A stretch of 29,368 bases of DNA from Pyramidobacter piscolens (GCA_004558205.1 SFDM01000040.1:1-29368); one strand, 5' to 3'. Numbered from the stretch's first letter, positions 1-8,349 are shown. The notes: generated by a model not told the origin, from the sequence alone. Program-made: numbers and translations.

Positions 1-36
1 GAGCTCGCGATGTTTTGCGAGCTCTCCGCCTTTTTT
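1..36 (+). terminator. Possible intrinsic terminator of an upstream gene
   Basis: An 8-bp inverted repeat GAGCTCGC / GCGAGCTC (1-8 and 17-24) with an 8-nt loop is followed, six bases later, by six T residues. It could end a plus-strand gene lying left of the window. The gap between stem and T run makes it weaker than a classical terminator. Confidence 0.35.
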
Positions 37-62
37 GTGAAATATTTTCCCCTGGAGGGGGA

Positions 63-78
63 TGTTCCACGTGGAACA
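63..78. other. parS-like ParB binding site 1
   Basis: TGTTCCACGTGGAACA is a perfect 16-bp palindrome. It matches the known bacterial parS consensus (TGTTTCACGTGAAACA in Bacillus, TGTTCCACGTGGAAC in Pseudomonas). It lies in the gap between the left edge and the cupin gene, about 26 kb from oriC. Sites of this kind near oriC nucleate ParB spreading for chromosome segregation. Two more occur near 8.3 and 8.7 kb. Confidence 0.85.
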
Positions 79-139
79 TTGTGCTTTTTCCGCGCCCTTG
101 AAGGTTCGGCGCGGCCCCCTGAGGCCGGCCGGCTCGGTT

Positions 140-469
140 TTACTGCTCCGACACCACCGTGAACAGCACCAGGTCATCGGTCCCCGTGTTGGCGATGCTG
201 TGAGAAGCGCCTTTGGGGCAGTAGCGGCAGATGCCGGGGGTTAACTCTTCGGGCTCGCCGCCGCAGACCGCGCAGCCTGTGCCGCTCAGCACGTAGTTCG
301 CCTCACTGCTGGAAGCGTGGACATGGAGGCCGATGGATGCGCCCGCGGGCAGCCGGCTCAGCATGATCTTGCCGTTCCCGTCGGCGAAGAACTTCGCCGA
401 CACGGCGCCTTCGCCCTGATTCAGGTGAGGTATGGTGATTTCCTTCATCTTGTCAAATTGAATCAACAT
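140..469 (-). CDS. Small cupin-domain protein
   Basis: A 109-residue single-domain cupin. Cupin motif 1 is visible around residues 46-69 (G..IGLHVHASSSEANYVLSG, with His-x-His and Glu as likely metal ligands). Motif 2 is the later CPKGASHSIANTG segment, giving the third His. A Cys-rich stretch between them (CAVCGGE..., CRYC) is unusual and might add metal ligands. The ATG at 469 is chosen because AAAGGTGA lies 7-8 bases upstream; a GTG at 481 in the same frame would have no room for that site. Cupins of this size include metal-binding regulators, isomerases and dioxygenases, so no substrate can be assigned. The gene is monocistronic on the minus strand, downstream of the ABC operon and about 220 bp from its end. 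Confidence 0.8.
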   Translation of the reverse strand: MLIQFDKMKEITIPHLNQGEGAVSAKFFADGNGKIMLSRLPAGASIGLHVHASSSEANYVLSGTGCAVCGGEPEELTPGICRYCPKGASHSIANTGTDDLVLFTVVSEQ

Positions 470-690
470 GGTTGATATCACCTTTCAAAAAGAGGCTTGG
501 CTGCAGCCTTGCTTTCACGTCCTATGCTATTTATCGGCGGAAGCGCCAAATCTCCGGCAGGGACGATTTGAGGGGATCGAAGCCGCAAACGGCGCAGGAC
601 CGCCAAATGAGGTCCGAGCATGTCCGAAGCGGAACCGGTTTTCCTCAGGCCGTCCCCGGACGTTAGCTCAGCTGTTTAATCTGAAGCGAG
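470..690 (-). other. Intergenic leader of the cupin gene with small hairpins
   Basis: About 220 bp between the ABC ATPase stop and the cupin start. It holds several short inverted repeats, including GGACC/GGTCC (597-601 and 611-615) and GCCG-caaa-CGGC (582-593), but no clear T-tailed terminator for the ABC operon. I could not match it to a riboswitch class. It may carry the cupin promoter. Confidence 0.3.
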
Positions 691-692
691 GC

Positions 693-1763
693 TTAGGACA
701 AGATCCGAATCTGCTCCTCCAGGCCGTCGTCGGGGAAGACCATGTACTCGTCGAAATCCAGCCAGACCTGTTCGCCCTGAGCGATCTGCTCGTAGGTGTT
801 TCCGGCGCCGATCACGCGGACCGAGTTCCCCTCCAGTTCCACGCGGCAGTCGTTGGTATCGCCGAGATAATAAGCGCTCGCCAGAGTGCCGCGAAGCACT
901 CCGCGGTCGGGGCGCATCACGATGTTCTCGGGACGCACGGCCACCACTACTTTGCCCGTCCGCTCGCCCCGATAGCTCATGCGCTGATCCGTGCCGGCCA
1001 GGCGAATAACGCCGCCGCCGGCTTCGCCGCGGATAAAGTTGATCTTGCCCACGAAGTCGGCCACAAACTGGTTGACGGGATGCCTGTAGATGTTCATGGG
1101 CGTGTCCACCTGCTGCACCACGCCCCGGTTCAGCACGATCACCCGGTCCGACATGGCCATAGCTTCGGTCTGGTCGTGGGTCACGTAGACCACGGTGATG
1201 CCGAAATGGCGCTGCACTTCCTTGATCTCGAATCTCATGCTCTCCCGCAGCTTCGCGTCCAGGTTCGAGAGGGGCTCGTCCAGCAGCAGCACCTTGGGGC
1301 TGGACACCAGGGCGCGCCCCAGGGCGACGCGCTGCTGCTGGCCTCCCGAAAGCTCGCTGGGCATGCGGTTCACGTACTGGCTCAGATGGACCGTCTCCAG
1401 GATCATCTCCACCCGCCGGCGGATCTCCTTTTTGGGAAGGCCCTGGATTTTCAGCGGATAGGCCACGTTGTCGAACACGTTCATATGGGGCCACACAGCG
1501 TAGGACTGGAAGACCATGCCGATATCCCGCTTGTTGGGCGGGACGAAGCCCAAGGGCCCGCTGACCGCGCAGTCGTCGATCAGGATCTGCCCCGACGTGG
1601 GCTTTTCAAAGCCGGCAATCATGCGGAGCATGGTGGTCTTGCCGCATCCCGAGGGCCCCAGCAGCGTGACAAACTCCCGGTCGCGGAACACACCGCTGAA
1701 TTCCTCGATGACCCGCACATTCCCATAGGATTTCGTAACCGCGTCAAATGTAATGGAAGACAT
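693..1763 (-). CDS. ABC transporter ATP-binding protein, iron(III)/FbpC type
   Basis: A 356-residue ATPase that would power the importer encoded upstream. Visible motifs are Walker A GPSGCGKTT (Lys about residue 42), Q-loop VFQSYAVWPH, signature LSGGQQQRVALGRAL, Walker B VLLLDEP with the D-loop SNLD, and the switch His in YVTHDQTEA. A C-terminal TOBE-like extension of about 120 residues follows, typical of the MalK/PotA/FbpC group. The ATG at 1763 has AGGAG nine bases upstream; a TTG one codon earlier is the alternative. It starts 15 bp after the permease stop, so the two are co-transcribed. The family also includes 2-aminoethylphosphonate, thiamine and polyamine importers, so ferric iron is the likeliest rather than a proven substrate. 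Confidence 0.9.
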   Translation of the reverse strand: MSSITFDAVTKSYGNVRVIEEFSGVFRDREFVTLLGPSGCGKTTMLRMIAGFEKPTSGQILIDDCAVSGPLGFVPPNKRDIGMVFQSYAVWPHMNVFDNVAYPLKIQGLPKKEIRRRVEMILETVHLSQYVNRMPSELSGGQQQRVALGRALVSSPKVLLLDEPLSNLDAKLRESMRFEIKEVQRHFGITVVYVTHDQTEAMAMSDRVIVLNRGVVQQVDTPMNIYRHPVNQFVADFVGKINFIRGEAGGGVIRLAGTDQRMSYRGERTGKVVVAVRPENIVMRPDRGVLRGTLASAYYLGDTNDCRVELEGNSVRVIGAGNTYEQIAQGEQVWLDFDEYMVFPDDGLEEQIRILS

Positions 1764-1778
1764 CAACCCATGCTCCTT

Positions 1779-3488
1779 TTAAATGGAAAATTCGCCCTTG
1801 GTGAGCTTGTTCAGCAGCCAGTTGACGCCGATGACCAGGATCAGGATGCCCGTGGCGATGGCCGCGGCGGTCTGCTGGCTGTGATAGGTCTGATAGGTGA
1901 ACAGCTCGTAGCCGATGGTCTTGGTGTGCGTGGAATAGAGCAGCGCCGACATGGTCAGCTCGTAGAAGCAGGGCATGAAGATCAGAAACCAGCCCGCCAC
2001 CACCGACGGCGCGATCAGCGGCAGCGTCACGTCCTTGAAGCTGCGCAGCCAGCCCGCGCCGGAGATCAGCGACGCCTCCTCCAGCGACGGATGGATCTGG
2101 CTCATGGCCGACACCACGGTGCGCATCCCCATAAGCAGGTATTTGATCATGTAGGCGATGATCATGATGGTCAAAGTGTTGTAGATGTTGATGCCGAAGC
2201 GTCCCGACATGGTCATGATCAGTGCCAGCGCGATGACCACGCTGGGCGTGCCCGAACCGACGGTGATCAGGAAATCGGGGATCCGGCGGCCCCACAGGCG
2301 CGTGCGCGTCAGCAGGTAGGCCATGACGCAGGAGATGAACATGCCCGCCGTGGCCGCCGTGGACGCGGCGATCAGGCTGTTTTTCGCCGAGGAAATGATG
2401 GCCTTCCGCGTGAACAGGATGCGCCAGTACTTGGCCGTCAGGTTGCTGAGCGTCACGCCCTTGCCCAGGTTGACCGTCACCGACGTGAGCGCCACGGTGG
2501 CGAAGGGGATCACGATGACGATCACGGCGAAGAGCGCCACCAGCAGCGTGACGGGCAGGCGCCATTTCCCCAGCTCCACCATGTTGGGCCTGGTGGACTT
2601 GCCCGAGACGGTGATGTACTGCTTCCGGCCGCAGACAAAGGTGGAGATGTAGAGCACCACGTTGGCGATCAGCATCAGCGCCACCGCCAGCGTGGTCGCG
2701 TCGGTCAGGCCTTCGGCGGAACCCACGTAGACGTAGTCGATGATGCGGGTCGTTACGGTGTCGATCTGCCCCGGCGCGCCGATAATGGAAGGAATGCCGT
2801 AGCAGGACGCGGCGGAAACGAAGACGAGCAGCCCCGCGGCAACGATGCTGGGGAGCATGATCGGAAAAGTCACGGTAAGCACGGTCCTCAGCGGCGAAGC
2901 GCCCGAGATCTTGGACGCCTCCTCCAGCGACGGATCCATTTTTTCCATCGCGCGGGAGATCGTGATGAAAGCGTAGGGGTAGTAGAACGTGGTCAGCACC
3001 CAGACCAGCCCGCCGATGCTGTAGATGTTGAAGGGGTTTTCGGCCAGGCCGAAGATCTGGGCCAGAAGGGTGTTCAGCGTGCCCACCTTGGGGTTCAGCA
3101 GCCTGAGCCAGGCCATGGCCCCCACGTAGGGCGGCACCATATAGGTCATCACGAAGAGCGTGCGGAAGAACTTCTTCCCGTACATGTCCGTCCGCCCCAC
3201 AAGCCACGCCAGAGGAAAGGCGATCATCACGCCCAGGACCATGGAGCATCCGGCGGTGATCAGAGTGTTTCTCAGGGCTTCCCAGTTCAGCGCGTGAGTG
3301 TAGATCCGCCTGAAAGCTTCGGTGGAGAACTCCCCCGTCTCAAAAAAGGCCCTCACCAGCAGATAAAGCAAGGGAAAAACGTTGAAGACCAGCAGGAAAG
3401 CGACGATCGCCAGGATCAGAAACATTTTTGCGTCAAAGTAAAATTTCTTCGGCTGCTTTATCGAAATAGTTTCTCCTTCGGAGATCAC
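1779..3488 (-). CDS. ABC transporter permease, two fused permease domains (FbpB type)
   Basis: A 569-residue membrane protein made of two binding-protein-dependent permease domains in tandem, each with about six hydrophobic segments. Both carry the cytoplasmic EAA loop that contacts the ATPase: EEASKISGASPLRTV in the first half and EEASLISGAGWLRSF in the second. Fused permeases of this length are the rule in the FbpB/SfuB iron(III) family. The start is a GTG preceded by CCTGAG. A much better ribosome binding site (GAAGGAG) lies just inside the reading frame, before an ATT codon, so the true start may be a few residues later. It is followed after 15 bp by the ATPase and preceded by the binding-protein gene and a hairpin. 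Confidence 0.9.
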   Translation of the reverse strand: MISEGETISIKQPKKFYFDAKMFLILAIVAFLLVFNVFPLLYLLVRAFFETGEFSTEAFRRIYTHALNWEALRNTLITAGCSMVLGVMIAFPLAWLVGRTDMYGKKFFRTLFVMTYMVPPYVGAMAWLRLLNPKVGTLNTLLAQIFGLAENPFNIYSIGGLVWVLTTFYYPYAFITISRAMEKMDPSLEEASKISGASPLRTVLTVTFPIMLPSIVAAGLLVFVSAASCYGIPSIIGAPGQIDTVTTRIIDYVYVGSAEGLTDATTLAVALMLIANVVLYISTFVCGRKQYITVSGKSTRPNMVELGKWRLPVTLLVALFAVIVIVIPFATVALTSVTVNLGKGVTLSNLTAKYWRILFTRKAIISSAKNSLIAASTAATAGMFISCVMAYLLTRTRLWGRRIPDFLITVGSGTPSVVIALALIMTMSGRFGINIYNTLTIMIIAYMIKYLLMGMRTVVSAMSQIHPSLEEASLISGAGWLRSFKDVTLPLIAPSVVAGWFLIFMPCFYELTMSALLYSTHTKTIGYELFTYQTYHSQQTAAAIATGILILVIGVNWLLNKLTKGEFSI

Positions 3489-3548
3489 CTCAGGACACCA
3501 CCCGTAAAAATAGATTTAAACGCTATGAAAATTATTATAACACGAAGA

Positions 3549-3575
3549 GACGGGGCATGAGAATCGTGCCCCGTC
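3549..3575 (-). promoter_or_regulatory. Hairpin between binding-protein and permease genes
   Basis: GACGGGGCA / TGCCCCGTC form a 9-bp stem with a 9-nt loop, 24 bp downstream of the binding-protein stop. On the minus strand the stem is followed by TCTTCGTGTT, a poor T tract. This suggests partial termination or mRNA 3'-end stabilisation rather than full termination. Such elements commonly raise binding-protein output relative to permease. Confidence 0.5.
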
Positions 3576-3599
3576 AGTAGAATTACTGAAATTCAGCTC

Positions 3600-4610
3600 T
3601 TATTTCTTGACCCGTTCTTCAAAATTGGTGCGGAGCTCGGAACGCTCGCGGAAGGCACGCTCCCAGCTAACGGGCATGGCGTTCTTCCGGATCTCCTCCG
3701 TGGGGATCGCGTCGAAGGGGGGATTCACGCTGTCGCTGCGGACGGAGTGCATCCACGCCTTCACGATATAGGACTGGCCTTCGGGAGAAAGGAACCAGTC
3801 GGTCAGTTCCTCGCAGACCTTCACGTTCTTGTTGGCGCTCCATTTCTCGTCCACGGTCATGATCGGCGAGGGAACGCAGATGGTGCCGTCGTCGGGATAG
3901 ATGACCTCAATCTTGCTGCCCTCTTCCTCGCGTTTTTTCAGGACCGATTCCTCGAGGATCATGATCACCTTGCACTCGCCCGTCTCGAGCTTGGCCAGAG
4001 CCACGGAGCCCGACTCCACCATGACCTTCTGTTTGGCCAGGGCGTCGTAGTATTCGTAGCCGTATTTATCTTTCAGAGCGGAAATGGCTACAAGCGCCGT
4101 GCCAGACGTCAGAGGGTTCGACATGGAAACGAAACCGGCAACGCCCGCGTCGTAGGCAAAGTTTTTGAAGCTGTGGGGGATCTGGTCCTTCGCGAACTTC
4201 TCGGGATTGTAGGCCAGGATCATGTTGCTGATGCGCACGGGATACCAGTAGCCCTCGGGATCGTACTCGAAAGCCATGTTCTTTGATTCTTTGGAGACAT
4301 AGGGATGAAGGACCTTCGCTTCTTTCAGCTCAAGCGCGTAGGAAGGGTCGGCCACCATAAGCATGTCGCAGCCCAGCTTCTTGGAGTCCATTTCAGCCGC
4401 AATTTTCGCCTGAAGCGTGCCCGTTCCGCCATAGAAGAACTCAATGTCGTAATCGGGGAACTTCTCTTCCAGAACTTCATCCATGGCCTCGATGATATCC
4501 TCGTACATGGACGTGTAAATTACGACCTTCGGCTTCGCCGCGGCCGCCGCCGTCGCTATGCCCGCCACTGCCAAAAGCGCAAAAAGAAATGCCGATATCC
4601 TTTTCATCAT
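3600..4610 (-). CDS. Periplasmic solute-binding protein, iron(III) ABC transporter type
   Basis: A 336-residue exported binding protein. Residues 1-25 form a signal peptide (basic MMKR, hydrophobic core, Ala-rich cleavage region), followed by KPKVVIYTSMYEDI, the usual start of an iron/FbpA-like fold. GGTGTLQAKIAAE and CDMLMVADPSYA match the conserved ligand-cleft region of that family. A Tyr-rich stretch (YGYEYYDALAK) sits where FbpA-like proteins often place metal-binding tyrosines, but I cannot prove the ligand from this. AGGAGG lies five bases before the ATG at 4610, with a second ATG directly after. It is first in the operon with the fused permease and ATPase, and downstream of a TonB-dependent receptor, which supports metal or chelate uptake. 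Confidence 0.87.
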   Translation of the reverse strand: MMKRISAFLFALLAVAGIATAAAAAKPKVVIYTSMYEDIIEAMDEVLEEKFPDYDIEFFYGGTGTLQAKIAAEMDSKKLGCDMLMVADPSYALELKEAKVLHPYVSKESKNMAFEYDPEGYWYPVRISNMILAYNPEKFAKDQIPHSFKNFAYDAGVAGFVSMSNPLTSGTALVAISALKDKYGYEYYDALAKQKVMVESGSVALAKLETGECKVIMILEESVLKKREEEGSKIEVIYPDDGTICVPSPIMTVDEKWSANKNVKVCEELTDWFLSPEGQSYIVKAWMHSVRSDSVNPPFDAIPTEEIRKNAMPVSWERAFRERSELRTNFEERVKK

Positions 4611-4647
4611 GTCAACCTCCTGTTTTTTTAGAGATATTGCAAAACAA

Positions 4648-4660
4648 GTTTATCATAAAC
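4648..4660 (-). promoter_or_regulatory. Palindrome in the promoter region of the binding-protein gene
   Basis: GTTTAT-C-ATAAAC is a perfect 13-bp palindrome about 40 bp upstream of the binding-protein start. On the minus strand it contains TATGAT, a plausible -10 box, with TTAAAA 18 bases upstream as a weak -35. It is not a standard Fur box. An operator overlapping the promoter is the simplest reading. Confidence 0.35.
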
Positions 4661-4735
4661 CGACGCGAATGGAAATTTTAAAATAGAGGTCTTTCATCCT
4701 GGAAACAGCGATTTTTTCCTGAAAAACATTCCGGC

Positions 4736-4783
4736 AAAAAAAGCGCGCCGCGGGGCCGTCCCTCCCGCCAGCGCCGCCAAGGC
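4736..4783 (-). terminator. Intrinsic terminator after the TonB-dependent receptor
   Basis: Directly after the receptor stop, the minus strand has a GC-rich imperfect stem (GCGCTGGCGGG pairing with CCCCGCGGCGC) followed by seven T residues (A run at 4736-4742 on the plus strand). This separates the receptor transcript from the ABC operon. Confidence 0.6.
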
Positions 4784-4784
4784 G

Positions 4785-6641
4785 TTAAAACTTCTGCTCC
4801 CAGGACAGCACCCACCGGCGTTCGGGCGTGATAAAACCCGAATAGTTGATGACGATTTCCTTGTTGAAGAGATTGCCCACGGCAAGCCGGAAACGGCTTT
4901 CGTCCCCCTTCCAGCTCAGGGCCAGATTCATCAGGAAAAAGCTCTCCTCGCCGTCGTAGATGGGCAGCGCCGCGTGGTCGGCATAATAGTGCAGCTCCGC
5001 TTCGGCGTTCCAGCGGCCCGAGGCGTAGCCCAGCCGCCCCGACAGGTCCCAGCGCGGCATCCCCGTGCGGCTCCAGGCGCCGCCTTCGGTCTTCTCCTCG
5101 CCCTTCACGTAGGAAAGGCCCTGAGTCCAGCTCCAATTCTTCCCCAGAGGGATTTTGACCTGTGCCTCGGCGCCCCAGGCCCGGTAGCGGTTCACGTTCA
5201 AAAAGACGCCGGCGCCGCTGGCCGGGTCGACCACGTACTTGACCTTGTCTTCCATGTCCAGCATGAAGAGCCCCAGACTCCAGGGATTTTTCGCGCCCCC
5301 GTTCTTCACGCCCAGGTCATAGCTCCAGCCCCGCTCGGGTTTCAGGTCGGGATTCAGAGGCCCCGTCCCGGCGCTGATCTCGTACAGGCTCGGCATGGCG
5401 AAGAACCGTCCCGCCGAGGCGTACCACAAAGCTCCCGAAGGGCTCTGCCAGCTGGCCGACAGCCGGGGAAGCAGTTCCCGGACGTCGGCGGCGGAACCGT
5501 CCATGTCCCAGTACTCGCCGCGCAGCCCCAGGTCGACGACCACCTCGCCCGCGGCTATAGACACTTCGGCGAAGGGGGCCAGCTCAAGGCGGTCCCTCTT
5601 GTAGCGCAGTTCCCCCGCCCCTTCGGAGCGTTCTTTGCGGGCTTCCATTCCCCAGACACCCGGCAGTCCCAAGATCGGCGACCGGCGGCTCCAGGACGCG
5701 CCCCAGATTTGGTCGTCGTAGGTCGTCAAATTAGATTGTTGCCAATAGTCTTTAGTGTTTCCAATGTAGTAAAGCCGTATGCTCTTCACTCCGTTGTCAA
5801 AAGCCAGGCTGATACGCCCGTATTTATTCTTCTGCCCCGCCTCGCTGGTAACTGCGTAAACCGTGTTGTCCCAGCGCGAAAGGGACTCGCCGAAGGCGGC
5901 GCTGAGCCGCCAGTTTTTCCAGTCCAGGCTCAGGCCGTAGTCGTCGCCGCGGTACTGGCGCGACAGGTCGTAGGCGTGCCCCGCCAGAAGGGCCGCGGAC
6001 CGCGTGAGCTGTTTGATCTTCCGTTCTCCCTCTTCGGTGTGGACGTAGCTCACGGAGGCGCGAAGCCCCTTCCCTCCGGCAGCGGTCGCCTGGACCGAGC
6101 CTTTCAGCCATCCGCCCGAACCGCCTTCGCCTTTCAGGACCAGCTCGTTTTCAAGGGCGCTTTTGCGCGTGGTGACGCTGATGACGCCCGCGGCAGCATG
6201 GGAACCGTAGATCGCCGAGCTCGCGCCCTTGACCACCTCGATGCGCTCTACCGAATCCAGAGGCAGCGACCTCAGGTCGTAGGCATAGCCCGACGACCCC
6301 GTCCCCGTGCCGTGACTGGGCAGGTTGCAGGGAACGCCGTCCACCAAAAGGAGCACTTCCGTAAAGAGCCCGCGCACGGTGACGGCCTGGTTCAGCGTCA
6401 TCGCCGCGCTGCCCGTCACGCCCGTAAGCCCGGGTACGCGGTTCAGAAGGTCCAGCACCGTGGAAGCCGCGCTTCCTTCAATGTCTTCCCGCGTAATCAC
6501 ATAGGTCTGAGCCGGAACCTCGTCCAGGCTCCGCAGCAGGCGCGACCCCGTGACCGAGACGCTTTCCGCATCGATCACCCGCGCCGCCGCGGGAAGGGCA
6601 AATAACAATGCTAAAATACCTAAACTTCCGCTTTTTTTCAT
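4785..6641 (-). CDS. TonB-dependent outer membrane receptor
   Basis: A 618-residue protein. A signal peptide (MKKSGSLGILALLFALPAAA) is followed by a plug domain: VTGSRLLRSLDEVPAQTYVITREDI, then VLDLLNRVPGL, VTVRGLFTEVLLLVDGVP and VERIEVVKGASSAIYG, all standard plug motifs. The rest is a 22-strand-type barrel ending in WEQKF, whose terminal Phe is the outer-membrane assembly signal. Length and plug resemble the BtuB/colicin I receptor group, which takes up cobalamin, ferric chelates or haem; the ligand cannot be told from sequence. I start at 6641 because the signal peptide begins there and GAGGA lies ten bases upstream; an in-frame ATG at 6752 would add 37 residues before the signal. Energy coupling needs TonB-ExbB-ExbD, which are not in this window. 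Confidence 0.9.
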   Translation of the reverse strand: MKKSGSLGILALLFALPAAARVIDAESVSVTGSRLLRSLDEVPAQTYVITREDIEGSAASTVLDLLNRVPGLTGVTGSAAMTLNQAVTVRGLFTEVLLLVDGVPCNLPSHGTGTGSSGYAYDLRSLPLDSVERIEVVKGASSAIYGSHAAAGVISVTTRKSALENELVLKGEGGSGGWLKGSVQATAAGGKGLRASVSYVHTEEGERKIKQLTRSAALLAGHAYDLSRQYRGDDYGLSLDWKNWRLSAAFGESLSRWDNTVYAVTSEAGQKNKYGRISLAFDNGVKSIRLYYIGNTKDYWQQSNLTTYDDQIWGASWSRRSPILGLPGVWGMEARKERSEGAGELRYKRDRLELAPFAEVSIAAGEVVVDLGLRGEYWDMDGSAADVRELLPRLSASWQSPSGALWYASAGRFFAMPSLYEISAGTGPLNPDLKPERGWSYDLGVKNGGAKNPWSLGLFMLDMEDKVKYVVDPASGAGVFLNVNRYRAWGAEAQVKIPLGKNWSWTQGLSYVKGEEKTEGGAWSRTGMPRWDLSGRLGYASGRWNAEAELHYYADHAALPIYDGEESFFLMNLALSWKGDESRFRLAVGNLFNKEIVINYSGFITPERRWVLSWEQKF

Positions 6642-6863
6642 GGGGACCCGATCCTCTTCCATTCTCACATTTTTTAAAACAGGGCTCACATCGCCTTCAG
6701 ACAGGGCTTGCAGCAGGAATGTACAAGAAGGTCGAGAACCGTTTTTCATCATACCCTATCGCCGGAAAAACGGCAAGAACGGCGGGCGGCGCGCCAGCGA
6801 CAGGGCCGGGAAAGGACGCTCTCACGCCTGTCTGGGACGTTTGTTTATTGGGCTGAAAGGCAA
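6642..6863. other. Upstream region of the TonB-dependent receptor
   Basis: No gene recognised. I searched the minus strand for a cobalamin riboswitch core and a Fur box and saw neither. A small GCCG/CGGC hairpin lies near 6760. The promoter is unclear. Confidence 0.3.
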
Positions 6864-7036
6864 GTCAAAAGATTTTAACGCGGAGGGCGCAAAGGCAGCA
6901 GAGGAAAAGCGGCCCCAAATTCACAGCTAAAGTAAAAATAAATACAATAACAAATTATAGATTGATTTTTATGATTCTAAAAATCTTCAAGTTTTCCTTT
7001 GAGTTCTTTACGGTCTTTGCGACTCAATCTTTTGAT
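6864..7036. repeat. Dispersed palindromic repeat, copy 1
   Basis: Begins GTCAAAAGATTTTAACG, then the GCGCAAAGG motif. After an AT-rich centre it ends with the mirror image, CCTTTGAG...CTTTGCG...CAATCTTTTGATC. The ends are inverted repeats of each other, so the unit is an imperfect long palindrome of about 175 bp. The same motifs recur near 8.4, 16.7, 19.5 and 23.6 kb, always between genes. It encodes no convincing protein; a 108-residue frame across it is chance. Confidence 0.75.
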
Positions 7037-7059
7037 CCGGCTTTTATACTATTTGGCAA

Positions 7060-7265
7060 CAAGACGGCTAAATTAGAGACCGGGGCCGGCCCGAGGGGCC
7101 ATGCAGTCGCTAAAAACTATCTTGACCTATTCGGCCAGCCTATACTCGATTGGTGGATACCCCTCGGGTCCTCCCCTCCGTGCCCATTTTGCGTTTTTAT
7201 TGCAAAGCGGTATTGCGGCTTGAAAAACGACAATTCATCTTATTCAACCGCCTATAGCTATAAAT
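7060..7265 (-). other. Unassigned block, possible insertion-sequence remnant
   Basis: No intact gene. CCCGAGGGG (7090-7098) and CCCCTCGGG (7160-7168) are perfectly complementary and could close an RNA or DNA stem around 61 bases. A minus-strand frame ending at 7127 reads ...NAKWARRGGPEGYPPIEYRLAE before its stop; the PPIEYRLAE tail faintly resembles the C-terminal ends of IS3-family transposases. This is weak evidence, with neither terminal repeats nor an upstream transposase domain visible. Confidence 0.25.
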
Positions 7266-7270
7266 ATATT

Positions 7271-7299
7271 TTACAAAATTATTTCTAAAAGAGTATAAT
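7271..7299 (+). promoter_or_regulatory. Sigma70-type promoter of the PhzF-family gene
   Basis: TTACAA (7271-7276), a 17-bp spacer and a consensus TATAAT (7294-7299). Transcription would start near 7306, leaving a leader of about 80 nt before the PhzF-family gene. Confidence 0.7.
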
Positions 7300-7386
7300 G
7301 AATAATAGTTTAAAGACGGCTTCGGGCGCGCCCATCAACGGCGAAAAGCCCGCTCTGGCCGACGAAGACATAAGGAGGCAATAAAA

Positions 7387-8268
7387 ATGCGCGAACTGGC
7401 TTACAAAAAGATTGACGCCTTCACTTCGGAAAAATCGCTGGGAAACCCGGCGGCCTGCGTGTATCTGGGCAAAGGCGAGACGCTGACACCCGGGGAAATG
7501 CAGGACATTGCGAGGCAGCACAAGGGCTTTGTGTCAGAAATGGTCTTCTGCGAAAGCTCAGAGGCCGCCGACTGCAAGCTGACCTACTTTTCTTCGGAGT
7601 GCGAAGTGGAGTTCTGCGGCCACGGGACCATCGCCTGCATGTACGACCTGGCGAAGAACCGCCCGCCGCTCAGATCAAAGCCGTTGATCAGCATCGAGAC
7701 GAACCGGAAAGGGACGCTCACGGTCTTCAACGAGATTGAAAAGCAGGACGCCGTCTACATCACCGCGCCCAACCCTCGGTACATGGGCACAGAACTGAGC
7801 GCCGCGGCCGCCGCCGAAGCCCTGGGAATCGCCCCCGGCGACGTGGACGGTTCGCTGCCCCTCGACGTGATCAATGCGGGATTGACCACGCTGCTGATTC
7901 CCATCGCCGACTTGCAGCGTGAAATCTCCATCTTTCCCCAGGAGTCCAGGCTGAAAGCCTTCTGCGAAAAACAGGGGATCGACATCATCCTGGCCTTTTC
8001 CCGCGCCGCGGCCGACCCCGCGAATAAAGCTCACACGCGGGTCTTCGCGCCCAAATACGGCTACCTAGAAGACCCCGCCACAGGCTCGGGCAGCAGCGCC
8101 TTCGGCTATTACATGCTGAAAAGGGGCCTCTGGAAGGGGGAACCCATCGTTCTCGAACAGGGCGGCCGCGACAGGGAATTCAACCCCGTCAGGCTGTCCG
8201 TCAGGGACGGCAGAGTCCTTTTCGGCGGCAGCGCCACCCTCCGCATTGACGGGACCTACTACCTTTAG
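7387..8268 (+). CDS. PhzF-family isomerase/epimerase-like protein
   Basis: A 293-residue member of the PhzF/diaminopimelate-epimerase fold. Family landmarks are DAFTSEKSLGNPAA near the N-terminus, SEMVF (Glu51 corresponds to the catalytic acid of PhzF), FSSECEVEFCGHGTIA, which matches the conserved FTP..E...CGHATLA motif, and EDPATGSGSSAFGYY in the C-terminal half. The two similar halves of the fold match the usual length of about 280-300 residues. PhzF itself isomerises a phenazine precursor, but most members have unknown substrates, and no phenazine genes are nearby. AAGGAGG lies eight bases before the ATG, and the gene stands alone behind a strong promoter. Confidence 0.88.
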   Translation: MRELAYKKIDAFTSEKSLGNPAACVYLGKGETLTPGEMQDIARQHKGFVSEMVFCESSEAADCKLTYFSSECEVEFCGHGTIACMYDLAKNRPPLRSKPLISIETNRKGTLTVFNEIEKQDAVYITAPNPRYMGTELSAAAAAEALGIAPGDVDGSLPLDVINAGLTTLLIPIADLQREISIFPQESRLKAFCEKQGIDIILAFSRAAADPANKAHTRVFAPKYGYLEDPATGSGSSAFGYYMLKRGLWKGEPIVLEQGGRDREFNPVRLSVRDGRVLFGGSATLRIDGTYYL

Positions 8269-8269
8269 G

Positions 8270-8285
8270 CCGCGGAGTTCCGCGG
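8270..8285 (+). other. Short hairpin after the PhzF-family gene
   Basis: CCGCGG-agtt-CCGCGG lies one base after the stop codon. No T run follows, so it may stabilise the 3' end rather than terminate. It is ten bases from the second parS-like site. Confidence 0.35.
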
Positions 8286-8295
8286 GGGATAAAAA

Positions 8296-8311
8296 TGTTC
8301 TACGTGGAACA
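8296..8311. other. parS-like ParB binding site 2 (one mismatch)
   Basis: TGTTCTACGTGGAACA differs from the two perfect sites in this window by one base in the left arm. It is flanked by AAAA on the left and TTTT on the right, which extends the symmetry. It may be a lower-affinity ParB site. Confidence 0.65.
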
Positions 8312-8349
8312 TTTTCCTTTCAGTACAACCGCCTCATACCGAAGAATTC

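Noticed and set aside
468..3560. Plus-strand open frame of 1030 codons
   Set aside because: It lies antisense to the ABC ATPase and permease genes, is full of His, Arg and Gly runs typical of a GC-rich shadow frame, and has no domain.
4974..6605. Plus-strand open frame of 543 codons
   Set aside because: Antisense to the TonB-dependent receptor; Arg/Pro/Ala-rich composition and no ribosome binding site.
6642..6863. Cobalamin riboswitch or Fur box upstream of the TonB-dependent receptor
   Set aside because: The conserved riboswitch core and the GATAAT-type Fur repeats were looked for and not found.
6962..7288. 108-codon plus-strand frame
   Set aside because: Covers the dispersed repeat and the phz-type promoter; no ribosome binding site or family.
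7298..7384. 28-codon frame just before the PhzF-family gene
   Set aside because: Its ATG overlaps the -10 box, so it would not be in the transcript.
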